Assembly (NCBI RefSeq): GCF_001423945.1
Contig: NZ_LMPU01000001.1
Coordinates: 456,373-520,372, forward strand
Direction: 5' to 3'
DNA from: Pedobacter sp. Leaf194
GTDB lineage: Bacteria > Bacteroidota > Bacteroidia > Sphingobacteriales > Sphingobacteriaceae
Length of the DNA: 64,000 nucleotides
Part shown: piece by piece, positions 24,754 to 33,134 of the stretch
How positions within the stretch are numbered: position 1 is the stretch's first letter
Layout: each line of letters opens with the position of its first letter
The notes under the pieces: model-generated
What the model saw: only the letters and a program-made list of their open reading frames with translations
Database searches by the model: none
What the model was told of the DNA's origin: nothing
Made by a program: the position numbers and the translations under genes

Positions 24754-25896
24754 TTATTTAGTTTTGCTGCCTAAAAGTTCCTGAAGTTTATTCTGCAAAG
24801 CTTCTTCCCGTAACCCTTTTGCAATAATTTTACCCGTTGGGTCAATTAAAAAATTAGCAGGAATAGAGCGAATGCCATACATTACCGCTACTTCATTGTC
24901 CCAAAATTTCAGGTCAGAAACATGGGTCCAGGTTAGCTTATCATCTGCAATAGCCTTTAACCAGGCATCTTTTTTGCCCGGCTGATCTAAAGACACCCCT
25001 AATACTGTAAAACCTTTGTCCTTAAACTTGTTATACGCCACAACAACGTTAGGGTTTTCCTGGCGGCAAGGTCCGCACCATGATGCCCAAAAATCTACAA
25101 GGACATATTTACCTTTAAAATCAGATAATTTAACAGGTTTCCCGTCAGGGTCATTTTGCGTAAAGTCCATCGCCATTACACCAACAGCAGTTTTTTTAGA
25201 GGCTTCTAAAGTTTTTGCCAGGGTGGTTCCAGTCTTTGTAGCTTTCAACTCGGCACTTAAAGTCGGATAAATCGCTTCAACTTGCGCAAGCTGGTCAGGA
25301 TCGCTTGCTAACTGTGCTAACGAAATTAAACTTACATAAGATTTTGGGTTGCTTTTGGCGAACGAAATGTAAATCGGGGTAGCTTCGCCAGCTGCCTTAT
25401 CGTATCTTTCACTAATGCTTGCCATTACAGCTTTATCTTTCTTTTGCTCTGCGCTTAGTTTTGCGTATTCTGCATTAATTGCATCAATTTTATCGGTAGA
25501 TGGCTTTAAGCTTGCCTTTAGCTTTGTGTTATCATCATTTGCAGGCGTTCCGGTAACTTTTATAGATTTTAAGGAATCTACTGAACTCACCATAATATTT
25601 CCCGGTTCAACATATAAACTTGCGTAATCCATGTTGCGGGTGTTAGTTCCTTTAACGTAAGGATTAATATTTTTAAACAAGTTTCCCATAACCGGATCGG
25701 CTGCGGTGCCCTTGAATTCAAATTTACCATTTGCAACAACGGCCGAATCGGTTTTGCGTTCACTATTTGCCGCATAAACAAAATATACTTTGTCGCCTGT
25801 TTTCAAAGCTTTTGCATCACCCTTAATGGTAAATGGCTTTTGAGCTAATGCTGCCAGCGGCAAAAGTGCCATTGCAGATAAGAGTATTCTTTTCAT
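24754..25896 (-). CDS. Exported TlpA-like thioredoxin with N-terminal DUF4369
   Basis: 380 residues. The signal peptide ends at ALAQ (about 19). The DUF4369 domain spans about 20-130 (FTIKGDAKALKTGDKVYFVY, SAVVANGKFEFKGTA), followed by a helical linker and a TlpA/AhpC-type thioredoxin domain (about 240-378) with FWASWCGPC and the cis-Pro region IRSIPANFLID. This two-part design is common in Bacteroidota and is thought to act in envelope redox; the substrate is unknown. Confidence 0.93.
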   Translation of the reverse strand: MKRILLSAMALLPLAALAQKPFTIKGDAKALKTGDKVYFVYAANSERKTDSAVVANGKFEFKGTAADPVMGNLFKNINPYVKGTNTRNMDYASLYVEPGNIMVSSVDSLKSIKVTGTPANDDNTKLKASLKPSTDKIDAINAEYAKLSAEQKKDKAVMASISERYDKAAGEATPIYISFAKSNPKSYVSLISLAQLASDPDQLAQVEAIYPTLSAELKATKTGTTLAKTLEASKKTAVGVMAMDFTQNDPDGKPVKLSDFKGKYVLVDFWASWCGPCRQENPNVVVAYNKFKDKGFTVLGVSLDQPGKKDAWLKAIADDKLTWTHVSDLKFWDNEVAVMYGIRSIPANFLIDPTGKIIAKGLREEALQNKLQELLGSKTK

Positions 25897-25966
25897 GGTT
25901 CTAATTTAATCGTCTTTTTGTAAAGATAAATATTTGTAAATTTCTAACGTAACTACTTGTGTAAAA

Positions 25967-27148
25967 TTATGATAGCTTTTGATAGGTTCGCCACCATAGG
26001 TCTGGCATATCTCCATTTATAGCCGTTTGGTAGTCATCATATCGACAAGGTACGAGGTGGTATCTTTCATTTTTTGAGATGCCGGTTGGGTAAGGAACCT
26101 GCATCCACCAACGATCTGATTTTTTACTTTTCACAAAAGTCATTTCGCCCGAACCATCTTTTAAGCTGGTTCTGTATATTATAAATTGAGATTTTGGCGT
26201 AAGTGGGAAGTCTTTTTTGCGGGCATAAAAGCCATCAATAAAATACCAAACCATTTGTGCAAGTAAAAAGGCCGTTTGTCCGTTGCTATCGTAGGCTGGG
26301 TTAAACTCATAAAATCCTATCGAAGTAAGTTTGTCGTTCATGCCCGCATAACGTGCAATTCTGCACGCTTTTTCTCCATCGAAACCATTGGGCGTAGTGT
26401 TTGCATTTGCCACAGCATCGGCAGAACGAATGGCTCCAATATCAAAGCTAAGCATGTTTGCATTACGAATAATTGGCTCAGTTAAAGTAATATCCTGCGC
26501 AAATTCGCCGAGGCGATGAACATCAAAATAAAGCTTGTCCATAACGCTCAGGCTTTCCTGGTTTACAAAATAAGTTTGGTAGCCAATATTACTAAAGTTG
26601 AAAAGATAATTGGGTTGATGAAGGAATATTTTATTCAGATAGCAATCAGAACGCGTTGCGATACCATCATTGTTGTCATCGTCTATATCGAATTGATTGT
26701 CTACAATTACCAAATCTACCTTTTGTTCCAAATCTTCGTAACCCAGATATTGGGCGTAAGTCAAGTCCTGTCCGCCGCCAATAATCACCGGAATTATGTC
26801 GTTTTTAATTAACTCTGATACAACCATTTTCACCGCAACATAGGTATCGGCAATGGTTGCGCCAGGCAATATATTTCCCAAATCAACTAACCGGCTGGTA
26901 AATGCGCCTTCGTTTAACTTATAAAATTTTTCCCTGAAATAGTCCGGACCAATTCCGCAACCTTCATTATTGATTGCGCTTCTGCCATCCAATACACCGA
27001 AAATTGCAATGTCGAATTTTGTTTCTTCCAAATCAGGAAAAGATTCCGTGTAGAATTGGGTTTTCAAACCTAGCTGACTGGTGTAAAATCCATCTTTTGG
27101 TGTAAACTGTTCAACATTTAATGGAGAAAAGAAATCGGTTAATGACAT
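25967..27148 (-). CDS. Arginase-fold (ureohydrolase family) protein with degenerate metal site
   Basis: 393 residues. The arginase-family scaffold is clear, but the manganese ligands are altered. GGGQDLT (124-130) replaces the usual GGDHS, DNQFD (150-154) replaces DAHxD, and SFDIGAI (234-240) replaces SxDxDxxD. So both His ligands and one Asp are lost while three Asp remain. A C-terminal extension past the usual length (about 320-393) contains WWMQVPYP and DLWWRTYQ. Automated naming would give formimidoylglutamase or arginase; the site suggests no standard two-Mn hydrolysis. Single gene. Confidence 0.85.
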   Translation of the reverse strand: MSLTDFFSPLNVEQFTPKDGFYTSQLGLKTQFYTESFPDLEETKFDIAIFGVLDGRSAINNEGCGIGPDYFREKFYKLNEGAFTSRLVDLGNILPGATIADTYVAVKMVVSELIKNDIIPVIIGGGQDLTYAQYLGYEDLEQKVDLVIVDNQFDIDDDNNDGIATRSDCYLNKIFLHQPNYLFNFSNIGYQTYFVNQESLSVMDKLYFDVHRLGEFAQDITLTEPIIRNANMLSFDIGAIRSADAVANANTTPNGFDGEKACRIARYAGMNDKLTSIGFYEFNPAYDSNGQTAFLLAQMVWYFIDGFYARKKDFPLTPKSQFIIYRTSLKDGSGEMTFVKSKKSDRWWMQVPYPTGISKNERYHLVPCRYDDYQTAINGDMPDLWWRTYQKLS

Positions 27149-27175
27149 ATATTTAAAACTATCGCCCCAAATATC

Positions 27176-27183
27176 TATTTTTG
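27176..27183 (+). promoter_or_regulatory. Candidate -7 box TATTTTTG
   Basis: It lies 34 bp before ATG at 27218 and one base before an earlier in-frame ATG at 27185. RNA starting just downstream would not contain the earlier codon whole, which favours 27218. Confidence 0.4.
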
Positions 27184-27217
27184 AATGCGTATTTTCATCT
27201 ATAGCCCAAAAAAAATA

Positions 27218-28180
27218 ATGATACTCGTAACAGGTGGAACGGGATTTTTAGGATCTGAATTAATAAAACAATTAACTGATAACGGTTTAGCAGTTCGGGC
27301 TTTAAGGAGAAAAAATTCCAAAATCCCCCCGATTATTCAGAACAATAAACTCCTTGATTGGTTTGAAGCCGATATTAATGAACCCGCCACACTGGAAGAG
27401 GCATTTATTGGCATTACAAAAGTTTTTCACTGCGCAGCATTTGTTTCACTTAATTCTAAAGACAAAAAGCAACTATTTCATGTAAATATCGATGGTACAT
27501 CCAACATCGTAAACCTATGTATAGAGTACAATTGCCGCTTGTTACATGTAAGCTCGGTTGCTGCATTGGGTGAGGCAAAAAAGGGTAGGCAAATTACCGA
27601 GAAAGATTTCTGGGAATACGATTCGAAAGCACACGCCTACGGTTTGTCTAAATATGAGTCGGAAATGGAGGTTTGGCGTGGCATTACCGAGGGTTTAGAT
27701 GCCGTAATTGTAAATCCGTCAATAATCATTGGAAAAAACGCAGGTTTTGAGGGGAGTGGTGCCATTTTTAAATTAATAAAAGGTGGTTTTCCTTTTTATA
27801 CCGCTGGTGCTTCTGGCTTTGTCGACGTGGAAGACGTTGCAAAAGTGATGATACTTTTGATGGAAGCTTCTACCAGCGCAGAACGATATATCATTTCTTC
27901 AGACAATATTCATTATAAAGATTTATTCTCTGCAATTGCCAAAGGTTTTAAGGTTGAACCACCAAAAAAAGAAGCGAAGGCCTGGATGCTTGGAATTGCA
28001 TGGCGGGCACTAAAATTCTTTTCGCTTTTTACAGGCGCACAGCCCTCAGTTACAAAAGATACTGCAACAAGCAGTTTAGCATTAAGTTATTACAGTAACG
28101 AAAAAGTGATTGAAGCAACAGGAATGCAGTTTAAGCCGATTGAACAAAGTATACAGGAGATTACAGCTTCGCTGATCTAA
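27218..28180 (+). CDS. NAD-dependent epimerase/dehydratase (extended SDR)
   Basis: 320 residues from ATG at 27218, so the Rossmann motif VTGGTGFLG comes right at the N-terminus; an ATG at 27185 would add 11 odd residues. The conserved HVSSVAALGE (Ser) and YGLSKYESE (YxxxK) fit the extended SDR family, near dihydroflavonol-4-reductase and 3-beta-HSD-like proteins (VNPSIIIGKN). The substrate is unknown; it may act on a sugar nucleotide, flavonoid-like or lipid carbonyl. Its stop overlaps the convergent DUF3667 stop by 4 bp. Confidence 0.9.
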   Translation: MILVTGGTGFLGSELIKQLTDNGLAVRALRRKNSKIPPIIQNNKLLDWFEADINEPATLEEAFIGITKVFHCAAFVSLNSKDKKQLFHVNIDGTSNIVNLCIEYNCRLLHVSSVAALGEAKKGRQITEKDFWEYDSKAHAYGLSKYESEMEVWRGITEGLDAVIVNPSIIIGKNAGFEGSGAIFKLIKGGFPFYTAGASGFVDVEDVAKVMILLMEASTSAERYIISSDNIHYKDLFSAIAKGFKVEPPKKEAKAWMLGIAWRALKFFSLFTGAQPSVTKDTATSSLALSYYSNEKVIEATGMQFKPIEQSIQEITASLI

Positions 28181-29121
28181 TGCATGAGTAAAAGCGTTAA
28201 AACAATTAGCAATTTTTTATAAAAAACGAAGGTTATAAAAAAAAGTATTCTTGCTATAAAGTAGGTTTTAATAAAGATAACCAGTCTACTTTCATCTGGG
28301 AAAACTCGTTTAAAAGCAATAAATAGATATGGTATCCAATAGAGCATATGTATTAATTCAAATCTCGAGCCAGTGAAAAATTGGGTAATTGGCCTTACTT
28401 CTTCACGATACAATAACCAGGTAAATGGCTGAAAAACATCGATTCCATATCTGTACCTAAAAATCGATATTATTGAAAAGACAATTAGTTGAAACGATAC
28501 GAAATGAGCGGTAAAGGCCAGCGCATTTGAGAAATACCTGAACCTTTTCTTGAAAAAAAGATAGATTGCTGTTCCAGAAAAAGGAATTAGCAATACGATA
28601 AATGATTTACTATAGATGTAGCTATTGAGCCAAAATCTGTTTGTAAATTCATTAACACTTATACCAAAATGTTCTAATTTAGCATCTGTTAAGATACCTA
28701 TCTGTTTCACAATCCAGTCATCCAAAGGGCTTAGCCACTTAAAAATGAAATAACCGCTAATTCCCCCAAATTTCTCGTCGCCAATATTCGGTGTGTAATC
28801 CGTTACGCCAACTATATGCGTAATAAAGAAAAACAAAACGTTGGCTAGCAAAAATATTTGCATGGGCTTGGCATATTTAACCCTGATGCCTTGCATATTT
28901 TGCTGAGCCAGGAAACCTGGTTTCGTAAAAATGTACTTTATCGAACGGACAAACTTGCCATCAAAATGCGTAAAAATATCTACAGTTTGTTCTATAAATT
29001 TCTTGATAGTATAGTCTTTTTCATGAAATGCTTTTTCACCGCAGTTGTGGCAAAATTTACCTTCGAACTTAGTTTTACAGGAAGGGCAGGTATTCACCTC
29101 ATGATTATTATCTTTGTGCAT
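28177..29121 (-). CDS. DUF3667 zinc-ribbon membrane protein
   Basis: 314 residues. The N-terminal zinc ribbon CPSC...CHNC (about 12-27) is followed by the DUF3667 block GKFVRSIKYIFTKPGFLAQQ and IRVKYAKPMQIFLLANVLFF. About five TM helices follow. The family is found mainly in Bacteroidota and has no known function. It converges on the epimerase gene with overlapping ends; its start faces the SerB-SerA chimera, 59 bp away. Confidence 0.9.
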   Translation of the reverse strand: MHKDNNHEVNTCPSCKTKFEGKFCHNCGEKAFHEKDYTIKKFIEQTVDIFTHFDGKFVRSIKYIFTKPGFLAQQNMQGIRVKYAKPMQIFLLANVLFFFITHIVGVTDYTPNIGDEKFGGISGYFIFKWLSPLDDWIVKQIGILTDAKLEHFGISVNEFTNRFWLNSYIYSKSFIVLLIPFSGTAIYLFFKKRFRYFSNALAFTAHFVSFQLIVFSIISIFRYRYGIDVFQPFTWLLYREEVRPITQFFTGSRFELIHMLYWIPYLFIAFKRVFPDESRLVIFIKTYFIARILFFITFVFYKKLLIVLTLLLMH

Positions 29122-29129
29122 ATTAGAAA

Positions 29130-29137
29130 CAAATATA
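29130..29137 (-). promoter_or_regulatory. Candidate -7 box TATATTTG
   Basis: Reverse-strand TAnnTTTG element 8 bp before the DUF3667 ATG, giving a leader of almost no length. Confidence 0.42.
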
Positions 29138-29180
29138 TAATTTCAGCTCGACAGTTTATAGCTCCGATTAACAGTTTGCA

Positions 29181-30479
29181 ATGCAGAAAAAAGCCTATTA
29201 CATTATAGATTTCGACAGTACCTTTACGCAGGTTGAAGCCCTGGACGAACTTGCCAGAATATCGCTAAAAAAACACCCTGAAAAGGAATCAATCTTCCAA
29301 AAAATTGAAGATTATACAAACCAGGCAATGGAAGGTAAACTTTCATTTTCAGAAAGTTTGGCCCAACGCGTTAAGTTATTAGAGGCAAATGAAGATCATT
29401 TAAAGCAACTGATTAAACACCTCAAAAAAAAGGTTTCTACTTCTTTCTCCCGTAACGCCGAGTTTTTTAAAAAACATGCCGATGAGGTGTTAATTGTTTC
29501 TGGCGGTTTTAAAGAGTTTATAACGCCTGTTGTAAGTCAGTACCATATAAAAAAGGAGAATATTTATGCCAATACTTTTGTAACCACAGGTGATGGTAAA
29601 ATTATAGATTACGACCATGCCAATCCACTAAGTGAAGAAGGTGGCAAAGTTAAACTTCTTCAGCATTTGAAACTGGAAGGGGAACTTTTCGGCATTGGCG
29701 ACGGTTACTCTGATTTTCAGCTTCGCGAAAGCGGGATGATTAATAAGTTTTTTGCCTTTACAGAAAACATTGCCCGCCAAACTATCATTGAAAAAGCTGA
29801 CCACATTACGCCAAGCTTCGATGAATTTTTATATGTTAACAACCTGCCAAGGGCGATATCTTATCCAAAAAACAGAATACTTTGTTTAATTATTGGTGAT
29901 GTAGATGCCCATAGCATTGCGCTACTCAAAAACGATGGTTTATCTATTAGACACAAAACTTCGTTCGAGGAAAAATACGTTAAAGATGTTGGTGTAATCC
30001 TTTTGGCCGACGGAGAAAAAATAGAAAGTGAACAACTTAAAAATGCAGTTAAACTTAAAACAATAGGTTATTTAGGTAATGCTAAAGGCAAAATCGATAC
30101 GGCGCTTTGTACTAAAATGGGTATTGTTATTTTCGACGATGTAAAATCAAACCCGCGTAACTCCGATTTTATTCCGAAGAGAATGATTGATTTTATGAAC
30201 ACAGGTGCAACTTACCTAAGTGCAAATTACCCTAACCTGCAGTTGCCAAAAATTGATAAATCGCACCGCTTAATTCATATTCACAAAAATGTACCGGGCA
30301 TAATGGCGCAAATTAATACTGTTTTTGCAAAGCATAACATTAATATTGTAGGGCAGTTTTTAATGACAAACCCCGAGATTGGCTATGCAATAACGGACAT
30401 CAACACAGAGTACGATAAGCAGTTATTCAAGGCACTCAAGAAAATCGAACATACCATAAAGTTTAGAGTTCTTTATTAG
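29181..30479 (+). CDS. Chimera of SerB-type phosphoserine phosphatase and a NAD-domain-less SerA remnant with ACT domain
   Basis: 432 residues. The N-terminal HAD phosphatase (1-215) has motif I DFDST (D10, D12), motif II Ser107 in VSGGF, a motif III Lys near 156-158 and GDGYSD (173-178), all as in SerB. Residues about 230-320 follow the first part of the SerA substrate domain (RILCLIIGDVDAHSIALLKN, then LKTIGYLGNAKGKIDTA). The whole NAD-binding Rossmann domain is absent. The line resumes at about 335 with the SerA C-terminus (FMNTGATYLSANYPNLQLP) and a SerA-type ACT domain (361-432). In the ACT domain, the residues matching E. coli SerA serine ligands H344, N346 and N364 are kept as H368, N370 and N388. 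Expected role: serine-regulated phosphoserine phosphatase. Lone gene. Confidence 0.9.
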   Translation: MQKKAYYIIDFDSTFTQVEALDELARISLKKHPEKESIFQKIEDYTNQAMEGKLSFSESLAQRVKLLEANEDHLKQLIKHLKKKVSTSFSRNAEFFKKHADEVLIVSGGFKEFITPVVSQYHIKKENIYANTFVTTGDGKIIDYDHANPLSEEGGKVKLLQHLKLEGELFGIGDGYSDFQLRESGMINKFFAFTENIARQTIIEKADHITPSFDEFLYVNNLPRAISYPKNRILCLIIGDVDAHSIALLKNDGLSIRHKTSFEEKYVKDVGVILLADGEKIESEQLKNAVKLKTIGYLGNAKGKIDTALCTKMGIVIFDDVKSNPRNSDFIPKRMIDFMNTGATYLSANYPNLQLPKIDKSHRLIHIHKNVPGIMAQINTVFAKHNINIVGQFLMTNPEIGYAITDINTEYDKQLFKALKKIEHTIKFRVLY

Positions 30480-30501
30480 ATAAGTGATTTTTATACTTTA
30501 C

Positions 30502-30557
30502 AGCTTTGACAACTTATTAAAATTTGTCAAAGCTAAATGTACATTATAGTCAAAGCT
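30502..30557. repeat. Inverted repeat with third half-site
   Basis: AGCTTTGACAA (30502-30512) and TTGTCAAAGCT (30524-30534) pair perfectly; GTCAAAGCT recurs at 30549-30557. It lies between convergent gene ends without a T-tract. A weak terminator or a protein-binding site. Confidence 0.55.
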
Positions 30558-30588
30558 ACACTACACAATAACTCATTCCAGAACATTC

Positions 30589-31878
30589 CTAACTTAAAAA
30601 CTGATGTCTTTTTAGTAGCAAATGTTTAGGACTACCAATATTTTGTGAACGATAAATACCTGTATGGCCTGAAAATACATAGGCCGTAACACAAGCAAGC
30701 GCTATATACACGCCACACTCTGCTCCAAATAATTCTATACCCATAAAAATACAGGCAAGTGGTGTATTGGCTGCGCCTGAGAAAACTGCTACAAAACCCA
30801 TACCTGCCAACAATCCAACAGGTAATGGAACAAAAATGCTAAGAAAGCTACCTAAAGTAGCTCCAATAAAAAATAGTGGTGTTACCTCGCCACCTTTAAA
30901 ACCAGCACTTAAAGTTAGAGCAGTTAAAAATAGCTTTATAGCAAATGTATAATAAGGTTCTTGTTGTGTAAATGATTCAGAAATAACGGGAATTCCTAAG
31001 CCAATATACCGTGTTGTGCCAAGTAAATAAATCAATCCAATCAAAATAAAACCACCAACAAAAGGCCGCAAAGGTGGATATTTAATTTTCGCAAAAAGTT
31101 GAGATAAACCATGATTTAACGTAGAAAAACTTCTTGCGGCCAACCCGAAAATTATACCAGTGCCTAGCGATAATAGCAGATTAATCATGTCCATTTGTGG
31201 CACGATTGGAATAGCATAATGAGTATGTCCAACACCCCAAGCTTTACAAACATAATCGGCAATTATCGCTGTAACAAATGATGGTAAAATGGCTGTGTAC
31301 AGTAGGCTTCCAATAACAAAAACTTCTATTCCGAAAACTGCGCCCGCCAACGGTGTTCCAAAAACTGAAGCAAAGCCTGCACTAATACCACAAATTAAAA
31401 TGATTTTTCGGTCGCGGGGCTTAAGCTTAAATACTTTTGTAAACTGATCGGCAAATGCGCCCCCAATTTGAACAGCTGTTCCTTCACGCCCGGCAGAGCC
31501 ACCGAATAAATGGGTAATTATTGTTCCTGCAAAAATAAGAGGAGCCATAATTATTGGAATAATATTCTTCGGGCTTTGAAGTTCTTCAATCAAAAGATTA
31601 TTTCCTTTTACAACTTTTTTTCCCCAATAGTGATAGGCCAAGCCAATGAGTAAACCAGCCGAGGGTAAAAAAATAGTTATCCATTGATTTTGTTCACGAT
31701 AATCGGTTACTAAATTTAAAGCGACTAAAAACAGTGCAGATGCGGACCCTACAATTCCTCCAAGTAACGCAGAGAAAGATAACCATTTTAAGCTATTTGC
31801 TAACAATAGCCCAAATTCTAATTTTTGGAAACGATGTAAGTACGAAAGATTACCTTCCGTTAAGTTTTTAACAGGCAT
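30589..31878 (-). CDS. ClC-family chloride channel or antiporter
   Basis: 429 residues with about ten TM helices. The ClC selectivity blocks are visible: GSAGREGTAVQIGGA (the usual GREGP has T for P), GISAGFASVFGTPLAGAVFG and GFKGGEVTPLFFIGATLG. The gating Glu in GREG is present, so proton-coupled transport is possible. There is no CBS domain at the C-terminus. It looks like the voltage-gated chloride channel family seen in many Bacteroidota. Lone gene, convergent with the chimera. Confidence 0.93.
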   Translation of the reverse strand: MPVKNLTEGNLSYLHRFQKLEFGLLLANSLKWLSFSALLGGIVGSASALFLVALNLVTDYREQNQWITIFLPSAGLLIGLAYHYWGKKVVKGNNLLIEELQSPKNIIPIIMAPLIFAGTIITHLFGGSAGREGTAVQIGGAFADQFTKVFKLKPRDRKIILICGISAGFASVFGTPLAGAVFGIEVFVIGSLLYTAILPSFVTAIIADYVCKAWGVGHTHYAIPIVPQMDMINLLLSLGTGIIFGLAARSFSTLNHGLSQLFAKIKYPPLRPFVGGFILIGLIYLLGTTRYIGLGIPVISESFTQQEPYYTFAIKLFLTALTLSAGFKGGEVTPLFFIGATLGSFLSIFVPLPVGLLAGMGFVAVFSGAANTPLACIFMGIELFGAECGVYIALACVTAYVFSGHTGIYRSQNIGSPKHLLLKRHQFLS

Positions 31879-32009
31879 TATAAATCAATTTTAAGTAAAA
31901 TCGTAGGAGTCATCAGCCTGTTGGCGGTTTTGGCGGTACCCCATCGCCATGGTTCAAATGTATAAAATTTCCTATTTAGCGCAAAATATGTTTATCAATT
32001 TTGGAATAT

Positions 32010-32017
32010 TAACTTTG
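32010..32017 (+). promoter_or_regulatory. TAnnTTTG box 4 bp before ATG (possible leaderless start)
   Basis: TAACTTTG, then TGCC, then ATG at 32022. Confidence 0.45.
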
Positions 32018-32021
32018 TGCC

Positions 32022-32987
32022 ATGGAATTTACACCAGACATAAAAGATAAACTCAACCAGCTTCAGGAAAAATATACGGCGATGGGGCAGGATATGGCCT
32101 CATACCTTGATGGTTTGTTGTATGCAGATTTCCTGACCTATTGGGATTACATCCATTTGGATACTTTGTTGAGTTTACAAAGTCCGAAAACGCCGTTTCC
32201 TGATGAAGAGATTTTCATCATGTATCACCAGATAACGGAGTTGTACTTTAAACTAACCTTGCACGAATGCAGGCAGATCGCCACTCATGAGAATTTAACA
32301 GTCGATTTTTTTACCGCCCGGGTGAAAAGAATTAATGCTTATTTCAATGCTCTAACAACTTCCTTCGAAGTTATGGTTGAGGGTATGGAACGGGAACAGT
32401 TCCTGAAATTCCGAATGTCGCTGCTGCCAGCAAGTGGGTTTCAGTCCGGGCAATACAGAATGATTGAAATTTGTGCCACTGATTTTATTCGTTTAGTTGA
32501 TAAAAGCAAAAGAGTAGAGTTAAGTACCGCAACACTGGAAGAGCAGTTTGAAAATATTTACTGGAAATTTGGTGCAACAGAACTTTCTTCAGGCAAAGAA
32601 ACCTTAACGTTAAAACAGTTTATTCGAAAGTATTCGGCACAATTTCTACAGCTCGCAAAAGAAAGAACACTCACAAATTTTTCTGCCTTATACCAGCAGC
32701 TCCAGGTAAATGGTAGCGATGTTTCGGCTTTGGCAGAAGAACTGCGCAAGCTCGATATATATGTAAATGTAGAATGGCCGCTGGCGCATTACAAATCTGC
32801 CGTACGCTACCTTGAAAAAGACCCTGTTGATGTAGCCGCAACCGGCGGAACAAACTGGCAAAAATATTTGCCTCCACGTTTTCAAAAAAGAATATTTTAT
32901 CCGTTTTTATGGACAGATGAACAGATGGAAGAATGGGGCAAAGGCTGGGTGCTTAGTGTGCTTAAAACACTAAAGAACAAAGATTAA
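32022..32987 (+). CDS. Tryptophan 2,3-dioxygenase family protein
   Basis: 321 residues. The heme enzyme opens the indole ring of L-tryptophan to N-formylkynurenine. Family blocks: MYHQITELYFKL, with the substrate-contacting His in the HQxxE motif (about 70-80), and the glycine-rich LLPASGFQSGQYRMIE (about 148-163). It is longer than short bacterial TDOs (about 280) but within range. No kynureninase or formamidase gene lies in this window, so the downstream path is not seen here. The start sits 4 bp after a promoter-like box. Confidence 0.9.
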   Translation: MEFTPDIKDKLNQLQEKYTAMGQDMASYLDGLLYADFLTYWDYIHLDTLLSLQSPKTPFPDEEIFIMYHQITELYFKLTLHECRQIATHENLTVDFFTARVKRINAYFNALTTSFEVMVEGMEREQFLKFRMSLLPASGFQSGQYRMIEICATDFIRLVDKSKRVELSTATLEEQFENIYWKFGATELSSGKETLTLKQFIRKYSAQFLQLAKERTLTNFSALYQQLQVNGSDVSALAEELRKLDIYVNVEWPLAHYKSAVRYLEKDPVDVAATGGTNWQKYLPPRFQKRIFYPFLWTDEQMEEWGKGWVLSVLKTLKNKD

Positions 32988-33134
32988 TATGTTGAAAAAC
33001 TATTAATATACCTCGTTTTTTCTTAATTTGCGCAATTAAAATTACGATTGAACTACTCATTGATTGAATGTGAAAATTTGCAGGCTGCAACTAATCCGGT
33101 CATGAAAGCTCCAATCATTTCAAAATTTAACAAT

